A stretch of 64,000 nucleotides of DNA from Arachis hypogaea (GCF_003086295.3 NC_092054.1:59001546-59065545), one strand, 5' to 3'; numbered from the stretch's first letter, positions 1 through 11,569 are shown. Notes: generated by a model not told the origin, from the letters alone. Numbers and translations: made by a program.

Positions 1-2205
1 CTGAATTGATACATGACTCCCAAAGGTGATACCCGACTTATTCAGATTTATCCTCTGTCCAGACACCTCTGTGTATTCATTCAGCACTGAAATAATTTGA
101 TATGCTTCTTCCTCTTTAGCTTCTGCAAAAATAATACAGTCGTCTGCAAACAAAAGATGAGTAATTGTAGGGGCTGTAGGAGCAATCTTTAATCCAGAGA
201 TGTTGCCTTCATTCTGTGCTTCCTGCATCAAAATAGTAAAAACTTCAGCTGCCAAAATGAATAGGTAGGGAGACAAAGGATCACCCTGTCTTAGGCCTCT
301 TTGCGGCTTGATTTTTTTGGACAACTCGCCATTGACCTTAAATCTGTAATTGGCACTTCTCACACATTTCATCACTAATTCCACCCATCTTTCATTAAAA
401 CCAAACTTCTTTAATACATTCTCAAGAAAATCCCATTCTAATCTATCATACGCTTTATTCATGTCTAACTTGATTGCCATGTTATTAGATCCTCTTCTTC
501 CCTTTCTGTTCAGGCTATGATATATCTCTTGCACGATCACCACGTTATCTTGTATCAATCTCCCTCCTACAAATGCACTTTGAATTGGTGAAATTATGTC
601 CTCCATTAGTCCTTTCAGCCTCACCACTAAAATCCTTGATATAATCTTATATATGAAATTACAACAACTAATGGGTCTTAGCTGGTTAAGCCCTTCTGGA
701 TTTTTAATTTTCGGGATCAAGACCACTGTGGTTTCACTAATATATTCCGGCAGTAGTCCACTTCTGAAAAATTCTTTGACAACCTCACATACCTCCTTCT
801 TGATTACCTCCCAATATTTCTGATAGAATAACCCGTTTAAGCCATCTGGCCCTAGGGCTTTGAGACTCCCCATGCTGAAAACTGCATTCCTTATCTCATC
901 GTCTGATACTTCAGAAATCAACCCTCTGTTCATTTCTTCCGTGACCCTCACTGGAATCTTACTTAGGGTATTGTCATACCTTTGTCTTGTAGTCAAAGTG
1001 AACAATGCTTCAAAATGTTCTTCAATGTGCCTCATTATTTCTTCCCTTTCCTCCAACCAATAACCTGCTTCATTTTTCAATCTTTCAATGCGGTTTCTCT
1101 CTCTTCTCTGTATGGTTGTTGCATGAAAGAAGGATGTGTTTTTATCGCCCCACTTCAACCATTTCAATCTGGATCTCTGGCCCCAAAATTTCTCCTCCTG
1201 CTTCCATAATGCTGTTATTTTCTCCTTTAAAACTTGTACCCGATTCTGCTTCTCTTCAGTGAAATCTGAATCTTGTAACTTTTTTAACTCTTCTTTCAAC
1301 CTATTTATTTCCTTATCTGCCCGTTTAAATGTAGATTTACTCCACTTTTTCAGTTCTTCCTTGCAATTGTTCATCCTCCTTGTTATCCTTGTCCATTCGC
1401 AGCTCTGTGAGACCTCTTTCTCCCATCCCTTCTTAACAATTTTTTCACATTCCTCATTGTCAGCCTAAAATGCCTCAAATTTAAAGCTTTTTCTTATCCT
1501 ATATACTGATTTTAGCTCCAAGATTAACAGGCTATGATCCGAGCTTATAGCAGGCATAGTTGTAAGTGAAGCATTCTCAAACAAAAGTCTCCATTCCCAA
1601 TTAACTAATGCCCTATCAATCCTTTCTCTAGTTACAAACCCATTTCTTGGATTACTAAACCAAGTAAATCTACCCCCTTTGAGATCTAAATCCATGAGAA
1701 AGTTAAAATCAACAAAGCTTCTGAACTCTCTTACTTGGCTATGTGGCTTTGGGTGTAAACCCATCTTCTCCTCTTGAGTCAAAACGTCATTAAAATCGCC
1801 TATAAAGAGTTGAGGTTCAACCTTGTTATAATTGGTTGCTGTGATTTCCTTCCATTGCTCTCTCCTCCTGCCAAAATTAGGATTACCATAAATAAAATTA
1901 CATACCCATGTATTTCCTTTTTTATCAACAATACGGGCTTTTATGTAGCTATCACACCAAAAGTAAACATCAACGTTATATATATTATTCCAAAAGAGAC
2001 ATAGCCCTCCGGACAAACCCCGGGGTTCTATACAAAAAGTATTCTCAAAATGTAGTTTTTTCTTTAATTTCATAATAGATTTTTCTTTCGCTCTTGTTTC
2101 AATAAGAAAAACTAAAGCTGGCTTGATTTGCTTGCACATTTTGTGCAATTCATAAACTGTCGCAGGGGCTGCTACCCCGTGACAGTTCTAGCTTATGATA
2201 CTCAT
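1..2205 (-). pseudogene. LINE ORF2, endonuclease-reverse transcriptase, two amber stops, truncated by window edge
   Basis: The ATG at 2205-2203 begins MSIIS, then a TAG at 2190-2188 stands where plant L1 proteins have Trp (SW-N-C). The frame then runs to a second TAG at 1467-1465, again at a family Trp position (FEAF-W), and on to position 1 with no other stop. The endonuclease (about 2140-1470) shows IETRA, YGNPNFG, IGDFND, RIDRAL and SDHSLL, the usual apurinic-endonuclease-like landmarks. The RT (about 970-1) shows LGPDGLNG, RPISCCNFIYKI, LDMNKAYDRLEW, GLRQGDPLSPYLF and the catalytic FADDC box at 150-136. The protein would nick target DNA and prime reverse transcription. Only the two TGG-to-TAG changes break the visible part. 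Confidence 0.9.
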
Positions 2206-3827
2206 GGCTGAGTTGGGGGCATGTTTAGGCCCGCCTCCTCAGCCATTGAGTCTTCTATGATCTCTTCTTTGTTCTGTTGGTCTTCCTCTATTGACATTGC
2301 TCCAGCTGGTCCTGATGATTGCTTGCTTCTTTTACCAGCTTTCCAAACTTGTAGGGCAGCTTTCTCTCCAACCATATTTCCCATCAGCAATTGTTGCTCA
2401 TCCTCCCTTTTTCTTTTTAATTTCAGCTTTTTCTCCATTCCTTGTACAAGTTTCATTTCATATCCTGTAGCCACTACTAATGCTTTGCTATTTTTGGGCT
2501 CTAATTCTTCCTCTTCATTTGCAAGTTCAACATAATAAACACCCCCATCAGCTGCTATATATATCTGCTTGTTATCCTGTTCTAATTCTTTGTTATTGAG
2601 CCTTTTAAGTGGTTGTCCAATAGTGAGATTATTATCTTCTTCTTGTGGCCCAATTTTAAAGATATTTTCATTGGGCCTTTGGCAGAAGTCAGCCCATGTA
2701 CTCTTAATTGCAGATTCCTCTCTTAATACACTTGGCCCACCCATTTCTTTGCCCTTCTCATAGATCATTTTGCTGCCCTTAACATTTTTATTCTCCTTTA
2801 CCCAATCCCTAGCATCTCTCTCCACTTCTTCTGTTTCAGTTTCTGTGACAAGCAGATCTTCTAGGATATTCTTCCCCTTTTCCACATCTCTATGATCTTC
2901 TTTGTCAGATCTTCTAGGAGCTTCGGCTATACTGTCCTCTTCTATTCCCCATTCTTTTTCCTGTGCACTGTCAGCTTTACTCCCTGCAGTCTCCTGTGTT
3001 GACTCACCTCCCTTCCTCCAATCATGTTCTTCACGCGCCACCTCCCTCTGATTCTGCCCTGAGCTACTCTCTTCCCTGCTTACCCTGTATTCTTTTGGCT
3101 TCAACGCTCTTGCTTGTGCCACTCCCAAACCAGCTGAATACCTTGGTTCATTTGGGTTCCAGGTTGACATTACTGTTGGATTCTTGCAGTCCTTCTTGTT
3201 ATGACCGATAATACCACAGTTCAGACAATAACTCTCTAAGATTCTTTCATATTTAAGCTGTATCCATGTCTTTGGTAGTCTGTCTCTGTTCAAATAAAAA
3301 CCAGTGGGTATGGGTTTTGAAACTGGTATTGCTACTTTAACTCTAAGAAAAATTCTTTCTAGAGTGTCTCCCACCATTGGGTCTTCAGCCTCTACAACCA
3401 AACCTATTTTATTCCCAATCTCCTTTGCTGATTCCACATTAATGAACTCTTGGGGAAGTCCATGTATTTGGACCCAGATTTCCAAAAAATCATGTCTAAC
3501 CTCAGATATGGAATCTCCATGCATCCACATTTGTAAGTTTAGAATATGGCCTCTAACATTCCAAGGCCCTCCTTTTAATATTTGTAACCCTTTCATCTTG
3601 TTCTTGAAGCTGACTAACACTTTGTTTTTGTCTACTTCAGAAATTGACATACCTTCAGGATTTCCCCAGACTCCAATCAGAGTATTTTTTATGGTTTTGA
3701 AAGCAAGCTCCTTGTTGGTGATCACTTTTCCAACTAGATTCAAGCAGTCTGCCTTGAACTCTTGTTGCGCCGTCTTCTGCAAAGAGATTGTTTTTCCTTC
3801 TATGGATTCAAGACCAAAGTTCTCCAT
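2202..3827 (-). CDS. LINE ORF1, gag-like nucleic-acid-binding protein (DUF4283 + CCHC)
   Basis: The frame encodes about 541 residues without a stop. The frame is open a little further upstream (to a TTG at 3881), but the first in-frame ATG is at 3827, so I start there. Residues about 22-170 look like the DUF4283 domain of plant LINE ORF1 proteins (WGNPEGMSI, GGPWNVRGHILNLQ, WVQIHGLP). A zinc knuckle of CCHC spacing lies at about 201-214 (CLNCGIIGHNKKDC). The C-terminal half is Glu/Lys-rich and low in order. The family role is to bind element RNA in the ribonucleoprotein. Its TGA stop (2204-2202) overlaps the ORF2 ATG (2205-2203) as ATGA, which suggests termination-reinitiation. It is the only undamaged full-length reading frame of an element in this window. 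Confidence 0.85.
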   Translation of the reverse strand: MENFGLESIEGKTISLQKTAQQEFKADCLNLVGKVITNKELAFKTIKNTLIGVWGNPEGMSISEVDKNKVLVSFKNKMKGLQILKGGPWNVRGHILNLQMWMHGDSISEVRHDFLEIWVQIHGLPQEFINVESAKEIGNKIGLVVEAEDPMVGDTLERIFLRVKVAIPVSKPIPTGFYLNRDRLPKTWIQLKYERILESYCLNCGIIGHNKKDCKNPTVMSTWNPNEPRYSAGLGVAQARALKPKEYRVSREESSSGQNQREVAREEHDWRKGGESTQETAGSKADSAQEKEWGIEEDSIAEAPRRSDKEDHRDVEKGKNILEDLLVTETETEEVERDARDWVKENKNVKGSKMIYEKGKEMGGPSVLREESAIKSTWADFCQRPNENIFKIGPQEEDNNLTIGQPLKRLNNKELEQDNKQIYIAADGGVYYVELANEEEELEPKNSKALVVATGYEMKLVQGMEKKLKLKRKREDEQQLLMGNMVGEKAALQVWKAGKRSKQSSGPAGAMSIEEDQQNKEEIIEDSMAEEAGLNMPPTQP

Positions 3828-3900
3828 TAGACCTGAATAGGCTTTAGGATATAGTTGTTCAAGTATTTGTTGGTTTTGCAATTTGTATGCTGGTGATTTG

Positions 3901-5175
3901 TGGATGATGATGGATATTGTGTAAGGATGGATGTGTTAGTAGAATATGTGTAATGGTGGATATTGTGCAGAAAAGATTGGGTTAGATTTTACTAGAAGAA
4001 ATACCGAGAATTTGTATAATATACTGGATAAGTCAGAAGATTTTCTTATGTGATATTTGATTAAGTGTGAACAAGAAGAACCATGTGTTCTTAGAAAACT
4101 CTCCTATCCTGAGAGAAACATTCTCCTAGAGAGAAAGGCACGTGGATGCAAACATAAATACGAGTTAGTATTTTTTTATGCATGATAGGGTTGATGTTTT
4201 CGAAAAGGTAATCAACAAATGAATTGGACCAAAAAGAGAGACATATATATTAATCGAGAAAAAAAAATTTAAAAATTGTGAATCAAATTTGTTCTATTTT
4301 ATGGCCCCCACTTACAAGAATCATATTCATATTCCATGTTTCTGGTATAGTTATTAGTCATCTATTGCTCTTTGAATTATAATTATATTAGGAAAATACA
4401 AAATAAATTAAAATAACCAATGAATATTAAATGGAAATTAATAAATGAAATAGTTTATCCAATATAACAAGAGTAAAGTATTAACCCACCTCTTGTCTTT
4501 TTTTACGAAAAATAACGCGATCTTTTACGAAAAGAAAAAAAGTCATATCAGTTTTTATACATAATATCTGAAACACAACACATTTTTTTTTGTTAGCCTC
4601 ATTATTATTTGTCAACAGAAATTGCTGATATATCACGTTAATTTATTGAGTTAGATGTTATGTGCCAACTGTAATATTTTATCACACATAATTTTACACA
4701 TAAATTCGTAAATCAGAGGTGGTGAAGTATTACGACCTCTAAAAATAAAATGCGTACATAGGCATATATGAGAAGAACCTTAATTAGGAGTCTTGAAGAA
4801 AAGTTGAGCAAAACAGAACTCGAAACTCTTATCATACTCGAAACAGTTAAGCATAAAAGGGATAGATAACAACACACGAAAAATATAATATAGATACGAA
4901 TATAGAGTTCCAAAGAAACATATAGCAAACTCCAGACTCGACCTGCGAAGCAAAGGCCGGCCAGAGTATACACACATATACAACCCAAAAGTTTACCAAA
5001 AGACAACATAGCCTGTTTCTCCAAGTCAACCTCTAGGAGGGACAAAATACAAATATATACAAAGTGGAGAACATTTATACATATACATAAACTAGATACA
5101 TAATAAAAATTTTCAAAACGTAGATGAATTGTCAAGCTCCTAATCAATGTCGGAAATGGAGTCAAGAGATGAATT
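3901..5175. other. AT-rich region without recognised gene
   Basis: No convincing gene. The left part may include the LINE 5' UTR. A 177-codon minus frame at 4713-5246 has no recognisable domain and overlaps the start of the gypsy fragment, so I do not call it. A 12-bp direct repeat gatgaattgtca stands at 5122-5133 and 5167-5178, the second copy directly at the left end of the gypsy homology; it may mark a deletion or repair junction. Confidence 0.5.
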
Positions 5176-5588
5176 GTCATGGCTGACTTCGTCGTTCTCA
5201 AAGACTCCACCGCATACAATGTCATTTTGGGGAGAAAGACGCTCAATGACTTCTACGCGGTGATATTCACAACATACCTGACCATGAAGTTTTGGGCAGA
5301 TGAAGGGACAATCAAAACCCTACATGGCGATTTGGAGGTGGCAGTAGCCTGCAATCACACTAACTTGAGCCTCTGAAAAAAATTTCGTGATGCCACAAGA
5401 GCATTCGGGGCGGATCTAAATGCTAGGATAGAAGAACGCCTCAGACATGAGGCAGAAGGCAATTTTGAAAAGGTACAAATCGGGGAGTCAGAGGAAAAAT
5501 ACACTTTCGTCAACTGAAACTTGCCATACGAGCTGAAAGCTCCCCTGGCATCCTTCTTACGAGAAAATAGGAATCTCTTTGCGTGGAC
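5176..5588 (+). pseudogene. Element H pol fragment 1: end of protease region and linker to RT
   Basis: The first ATG is at 5179. The frame gives DSTAYNVILGRKTLNDF and FTTYLTMKFWADEGTIKT, which is the C-terminal half of a gypsy aspartic protease region. The active-site D-S/T-G part is missing upstream. After a stop at 5374-5376 the reading continues with shifts to KAPLASFLRENRNLFAWT, which normally precedes the RT domain. It ends at the tggac target duplication of element A (5584-5588) and resumes at 41855. Confidence 0.8.
5584..5588. repeat. Target duplication tggac, left copy, element A
   Basis: Perfect 5-bp match to 41850-41854; the length is typical for Ty3/gypsy integrase. Confidence 0.95.
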
Positions 5589-6199
5589 TGATGAACGGAA
5601 AATTGATGGTATAGAACTTCACAATTGAAATCTCGTCGAAGTATAGTTTCTAAACCAATCAATAATCCTTTCATACAAAAATTTTGTTTGTCACAAGTAC
5701 AAACCCCTAAAATTATAAACCGAAGTATTTAAACCTCGGGTCATTCTCCCTAGGAATTGCGATAAAGTGCCTTGTTATTTGTTATGAGGTATGTTTGGAG
5801 TTTTTGAGATATTAGACATGAAATGTAAATGGCAATAAAAATAAACTAACAACTAGAAAAGCTCTTGACAAGGAATGAGAATTAGAAGTCCTATCCTAGC
5901 TATCCTCCTCAATTGTGACCACAATTGTCCATTGCTACCACTTAATTAACCTCTAACCATGGAGGAAAGTCAAGTGGGTGAATCAACTTGATTCCACAAG
6001 TCCTAGCCAACTCCCAAGGGAAAGACTAGCTTTAGTGGTATCCAAATCAATTAGCAACTTCTAATTATCAATCAACAAAGGAATTAGATAACTCAAGCGT
6101 CACTAATTACTCTACCTAGGCCAAGAGGAACAAAATCTATACTAATAACTACAAGAAGCATTTCATCAAACACATAGAAGGCAATAAAAGTAAACAACA

Positions 6200-6202
6200 T
6201 GA
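6200..6202. repeat. CACTA target duplication tga, left
   Basis: 3 bp, matching 11183-11185; 3-bp duplications are standard for CACTA elements. Confidence 0.9.
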
Positions 6203-6215
6203 CACTACAAGAAAA

Positions 6216-6545
6216 AGGCGTATTTGTAACAAAAAAAAATTGTTACAAAACGTCGAAATTTTGAAACAAAAGTTTTTTGTAACAAAAAAATGGGCCGTTG
6301 CAGTAAGTCCCGTTACAAAAAGTTTTTGTAACGAAAAATGGAACTATTACAATTCAATATGATGTTTTGTAACAATTTTTTCTGATACAAAAAACCAGAA
6401 GCCGCTACAAAAGTGGTAACAAATTTTGATCTTCAAGGTATTTTTCGTGACAATCTATTTTTTCCTGTCAAAAAATTTTGTTACAAAATATAACTTGATT
6501 TTTTAACATTTTTTTTCTTTAGTTACAAAAGTAAAATAATTATTT
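6216..6545. repeat. CACTA left subterminal repeat region
   Basis: About ten short units of the type TTGTTACAAAA / TTTTGTAACAA in both orientations. In known CACTA elements such units bind the element's DNA-binding protein; that role is inferred here. Confidence 0.8.
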
Positions 6546-7807
6546 TGTAACATCTTTTTTAATTAACTAATATATTAACTATTTTATTAAGCAAATCTAC
6601 ATTTATATAATATGTAAAACATACATAATTCAAACATGCCTCATTTAGCTAAAATTGTTTTAAAAGAAAATAACATTAGTGAGTACATTGATTAGTTCTA
6701 CAAGTTATATGTCTTGCACAAGTTCAACCAAAAGTTAAAAGTTCTAACATAGATTAGTGTCTCTATGAATCAAAATATTCTTGAGCCCTCAAAGTAGCAT
6801 GTGGTCACGATTTCAGCACTCCTATAAATAAGAAAATCCGAAACAAAAAGTTAGGTGCATAGTCAAAAGAAATATCTTGAGGCAATCAGAAATCATGTAG
6901 CAAACAAGGGTCTATTTTGACACAGAAATTCGTCAAATAGAACTTGTTTGCTCAAACAACACAATGCAGTTTAATTGAGCAACCAAATAGGACAACAACC
7001 AAATAGTGAATAACAAAACCCAAGCTTCCAGCTTCCAACAACCAAAACAGTGAAGCACTTAACCGGATAATCAATCAATTGAGCTTAGCAACAGTTGAAA
7101 ACCAAAAGCAATTAAATACCAACTCAATCAATTAATAGAATCAAAGATGAATATTGAAAACAGCTTAAGGTAAATTTCGGCAGCATTTCAGCAGTAAATT
7201 TGCCTATTTCACAATTTCAATCAATCAATTCAAATTCCATATGAATTTTTTGACCGTTAAAAACACAAAAAATCATAATGAATTCATAGGAAGGAACTAA
7301 ATAAGCCAATTTCAGCAAGAAAATATGAGAAAACAATTAAAACCAATCCAACCACCAAGAAGTAGAGCAGCACTCAGCAGAACAGCAATTAATGGCCCAT
7401 CATACAGCACCCAAAACAGTAAAATGAACAAAGGTAATGGATTCAGGCAGCATTTTATTAATTGAAGTTAATAACCATTACACTTGCAAGCAGCAGGGGC
7501 ACAGCAGTTTATCCATTAATTCAATAGAAAATCAATCAAGCCAAACTACACGATTTCAGCAACAGATTTATCAATAAAACTAATCTCAGTTTAGCAACCA
7601 TCATCTACTCCAACACAAACAACAATAACTCAGCAGCATTTCCTTTCTCATTGAATTTAACAATCATTCAACAAGCAAGCAATGAGGGGGGAAAAATCAG
7701 CAGCAACCAACAGCAAGTATAGAGCAGCAATAATAACTTAATGTGAGAAATTATTCAACAACAAATGCACACACAAATACAAGGATTACTTAAATGACTC
7801 ATCATGC
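6546..7807. other. CACTA interior, AT- and CAG-rich non-coding
   Basis: No gene seen. Many CAG/CAA-rich stretches (for example 7370-7740) are low-complexity DNA. Confidence 0.6.
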
Positions 7808-8172
7808 TTATCCACATAAGTCTGCAGTGAAACCACTTACCGTTTCACTTAAGAGGCTTGTAACAACAGCTTTTTTATCAACTTCTTTCTCATTCTCCCT
7901 TTCAGGCTCACTGTCAGTACTGGTAGGAGGTGGAAGTGCTGAAGCACCAAACATGGCTTCGTCATGAGCAGCTTGGATTTGTTCCTCCCTTCTTGCCTTG
8001 ATAAGAAAATGGATTCGATCTATGTTTAGTCTTCCATACATAGATGATGCATGTATGTTAACAAGGAACAAAACTGACTATTCATGAATATAAGAAGAGG
8101 AATATACCTCTATTTTAGAATACCGGAAACTCTGACCAATTTGCTTGACCAAGAAAGCATCATCTTCAGCCA
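7808..8172 (-). pseudogene. Gene-like fragment inside CACTA element (possible captured exons)
   Basis: On the minus strand, 8172-8108 reads AEDDAFLVKQIGQSFRYSKIE between a CTGCAG acceptor-like and a GAG-GTATAT donor-like border. Downstream, an open frame down to 7808 reads RIHFLIKARREEQIQAAHDE, then AMFGASALPPPTSTDSEPERENEKE, and ends ADLCG. An acidic, Pro/Ser-rich tail follows a basic helical segment. I do not recognise the protein. It could be a captured host-gene fragment or a remnant of a transposon protein. The splice borders are by eye, and the intron between the two pieces would be short (about 35-90 bp). Confidence 0.35.
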
Positions 8173-9339
8173 CTGCAGATAGGTGGGCAAATACAATTAG
8201 TTCAATTAAGTTTCAGGCTTCAAGCCAAATCCCAAACCATTACTCATTATCATTTATAAGAAAAAATATCATTGGCATTCAATAATTAAAAGAATCACCA
8301 TGACTAAGCAATGAACAATTAAAATCAGTAAGTATTGGTGGTATTAAGAAGCACACAACAACAGTACTCAACATTGGATCAATTAAAAATGAAGTTTACA
8401 TTATCAGGATTCAGGTTCATATCACTTCATTTGATTAATTAATTATCAATTGGAAGTGGAGCACTGTTTTCATAAACCAGTTCAGAGTTTTCAGCAAACA
8501 ACCGACCTTCCAATTGACTTATCTAAGTCTACAAAACAGATATGAACATGAAACTTGTACTCACTTAAAATAGACTGATAGATCTTTAAAATCCTTTTGA
8601 AATCAACTCAAAATTCTGTTTAAATTAAAAGTTATAGCGTTTGGAAGTTGGTGCTGCAGAACCAGAAAACCAGAAAAATCTGCAGCAACCACTAAACTTT
8701 CAAAAATCATATCTTCCAAACCACTTGGCCAAATTCCCTGAAATTTTTATGGAATATTCAAGACACACTAAAGTTTTACATAAAAATAGTTTCATCTAAA
8801 AATTAGGTCTGGACTACTCCCAAAAAGTCATTCGTTCTGCTGCCAATTATGCAGTTTTCTGTAGAAATTCTGCACAAAGTATTTCCAACAATCTCACATA
8901 CCAATTCCTATATTCAAGCCTATGATTCATCTAAAACCATATTTCTAACTTTATTTTGACTAACCAAAGTTTCCCAAGAACTCTTAATTCAATATATCAC
9001 AATTTCATATCATAGGTGCAACGTAACCATATTATCACAGCATCCATTCTTCAGCATCTCATCTATAACAACATATCTCAAGTTCTGATTCATAAAATCA
9101 ATTTCCAGCAGCCATAGCAACATTCCATACACAAAATCAACATCAACAAGTACTAGCAGCAAGTATAACTTCAAAATACACAACATCATCAATAATCATT
9201 ACATTAAATCATTAAACCAATCACCAATTATAGCTATGATTCAACTCAATACTAACAATTATTCACACAAAGCAATCATAAACCATTTACAGTTACTCAT
9301 TTAATTTTATTGACATTCATAACTTCAAACATTTATTTT
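8173..9339. other. CACTA interior, no gene seen
   Basis: AT-rich DNA with no open frame I can support; a 60-codon minus frame near 9010-9192 has no recognisable features. Confidence 0.5.
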
Positions 9340-10017
9340 TAAAACAAATCCCCTACCTCAGTTAGTCGAAAACCACAAAATTAAGCATGACTTCAACTTC
9401 GTTCTAACCCGCAGCAGCAGCAATAGCCTTAAATCGGATCAGTAACGGCAATGCCAGTGAACAATTTGCAGTGGTATTGACATAACCCTAACATATTAAT
9501 ATCTCAGCATTCTCAATCAACCATGAAAACAGAACGGTAACAATAAGGGTTTTGGAACAAGGACAACTTACTAAAACTTGAAAGGAACAAACGACAGGGA
9601 GCAGTAGCAGTAATAGCTTTGTTTAAGCACAAGCAACCCCACGACCACCCATCACGGCAGCAGCGACTTCGGCACACAAGGAGGACCAAAAACAGAGACA
9701 AGACTGAGTAACTAACGAAGACAGTGGCTTCAGCAACAGCAGCGGCGACAACTCTCGCCAGTGACGGCGACAAGCTCTCGTAACGTTGACGGCGACTGGG
9801 TGCGGCGGCGGTCATAGGATCGGCTTCCCCTCTCTCTCATCTTCGTGCACTGTCTTTCTCTCTTCGAAGTTCGACAGTGGCTGGTCATCGGCAGAGCACA
9901 ACGGCTCCTCTTCTCCCTGGCGGCGTCTCTGGCTCGTGACGTGCTCTCTCTCCCTCGACGGTGGCAGCAGCGACGACGTCTCCCTTTCTTTTCCCCCTTT
10001 CTCCTCTTCGCTCCCTC

Positions 10018-10053
<36 letters not shown>

Positions 10054-10720
10054 TTCGTTTGTTTTCAAAAGCAGCTGAGTATTAGGTTTTTGGGAAAGGA
10101 TGGCGGTGGTGAATGGCAGTAAGACGGTGGGGTAAAAGGGTTAGGGTTTGTGTATAGAATTAGAAATTTTGGATTTAATTTGAGTAAAATATTTTTAATA
10201 AAATTAGAGTATAAAGTATTAATATTTAAAAACTAACTTAATCTCGAAACTTTAAAATATTATTTGTGATATAAAAATACTTATTGATTCTCAATAAATT
10301 ACTCTAATTAAAAATACAAGGTAATACAATTAACTTTTTTTATCTTAAAAAAATATTATTTAATCATAAATCTACAAATTAATTTTAATAAAATATTTTA
10401 ATTAAAGTATTAGAGATAATATAATTAATTTTCTTTGTTTATAAAAATTAAAGTATTAAATTCTAAAATCTAAAATATTTAAACCAATTCATATAAAATT
10501 CTTATTATTTTACATTTGCTAAATTTTATAATTTAAATATAAAAAGTAATTTAATAATTATAAAATCAGATAAAATCTTAAATTATTTTAAACTCAATTA
10601 ATCAGAATTTATTTAATTATCTTTAATAGAATAATTTCAGAGATTAAAATACTTAATGATAAATAAATCTAAATTAGCTCTTAATAAGATCTTTTAAAAT
10701 TTTTATGTCTTGCACACTAT
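9340..10720. repeat. Captured, diverged LTR segment inside CACTA, related to element E LTR
   Basis: The order of blocks matches E's LTR at 22900-24610: a CCCCTACCTCA-like block, a GC-rich block (9700-10010), a TAGGGTT block, and then a long AT-rich block. The last is clearly alignable, for example TTTAATAATTATAAAAT at 10550-10566 against TTCAATAATTATAAAAT at 24450-24466, and TTAATTATCTTTAATA at 10613-10628 against 24506-24521. Identity is moderate, so it is an older relative and not a copy of this E. No LTR ends are obvious. Confidence 0.65.
10015..10054. repeat. (CTTT)n microsatellite
   Basis: About nine CTTT units at the 3' border of the GC-rich block in the CACTA interior. Confidence 0.9.
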
Positions 10721-10794
10721 ATAAAAAAATTTTTGAAATAAAATAAAATTATTTTAAAAAAAATATATACACAATTTTTTTTTACTCTTAAAGT

Positions 10795-11170
10795 GTTTAA
10801 CACTTTGAAAAAAAATTGTTATAAAATATACTTATATTTTGGGACAAATAATTAACTTGTTACAAAACAATTGGAGTTTTTGAAACAAAAAAATATTTTT
10901 TTACAAAATATTTTGAATTTTTGTAACTTATTTTTTTTGTTACAAAATATTACAATATTTTGTAACAAAACACCATCTCGTTACAAAAACTAACATAATT
11001 TGTAACAAAATAAAACAGGTTGTTACAAAATATTATCATGTTTTGTAACAACTTGTAATGTTGTTACAAAACATTATCCTTTTGTAACAATCACTAATTA
11101 TTATTACAAAATACTATTCTTTTGTAACAATTTTAAATTTGATACAAATTTTTTGTTACAAATATTCCAT
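10795..11170. repeat. CACTA right subterminal repeat region
   Basis: More than a dozen units of TTTTGTAACAA / TTGTTACAAAA up to the terminal repeat, mirroring the left end. Confidence 0.8.
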
Positions 11171-11182
11171 TTTCTTGTAGTG

Positions 11183-11185
11183 TGA
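11183..11185. repeat. CACTA target duplication tga, right
   Basis: Partner of 6200-6202. Confidence 0.9.
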
Positions 11186-11559
11186 ATTGCAAGAATTAAA
11201 GAGATATCTAACTAGAATAGCAAGAGATCAACAATAGAAAAGGAAAATAATTATGAAACAACAAAGAACTTACCAATTGCATTGAAGAAGAAATGTAGAT
11301 CTACAAAAGAAAGTTCATAAACTACAACTAACAATACAAAGGAATTACAAGGGAAGAAGAATTCTACAACTACAAGAGAACAATTAAGGAAAGAGAAGGA
11401 AAATTAGAAGAGAGAAGAAGAACTAGATCTAGATCTAAACCTAATCCTAATTCTAGAGAGAAGAGAGAGCTTCTCTCTCTAAAACTAACTAATCCTAATC
11501 TTAATGTGAATGAATGAGCTCAAGATGTGAATGATTCTTATTCCCCTTCAATCCTTGGT

Positions 11560-11569
11560 CCTTATATGC
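11560..11569 (-). promoter_or_regulatory. TATA-like box, element A 3' LTR
   Basis: Reads GCATATAAGG on the minus strand, about 90-200 bp downstream of the palindrome array; conserved in the other LTR. Promoter role inferred. Confidence 0.5.

Larger units (their letters stand above)
1..3900 (-). mobile_element. L1-type LINE retrotransposon, partial (3' part beyond left edge)
   Basis: This is a non-LTR retrotransposon read on the minus strand. It has a gag-like ORF1 with a CCHC knuckle, followed by an ORF2 with an endonuclease and a reverse transcriptase, which is the plant L1 layout. The RNase H/C-terminal part, 3' UTR and poly(A) tail would lie left of position 1. The 5' end is not defined: I see no target duplication, and the 5' UTR may reach about 4140, so the right boundary is approximate. 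It has no visible link to the nested gypsy stack to its right. Confidence 0.9.
6203..11182. mobile_element. CACTA (En/Spm) DNA transposon, non-autonomous, 4980 bp
   Basis: Perfect terminal inverted repeats CACTACAAGAAAA / TTTTCTTGTAGTG and a 3-bp duplication tga (6200-6202, 11183-11185) identify the CACTA superfamily. The uninterrupted site is visible in the other LTR of element A near 40988, with one base different. Both ends carry subterminal repeats of TTTGTAACAAAA type. No transposase is recognisable, so it depends on another copy. Inside are a short gene-like fragment, a captured LTR-like segment and long (CAG)-rich non-coding DNA. The orientation of the original element is not clear. 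Confidence 0.95.

Noticed and set aside
2221..3840. Plus-strand frames opposite LINE ORF1
   Set aside because: Shadows of the real minus-strand ORF1, which has DUF4283 and CCHC features.
4713..5246. 177-codon minus frame with hydrophobic stretches
   Set aside because: No domain, AT-rich composition, and it overlaps the antisense of a gypsy protease fragment.
9513..10085. Frames of 77-112 codons in the GC-rich CACTA interior
   Set aside because: Arg/Ser-rich low complexity on both strands and alignment of the block with an LTR.
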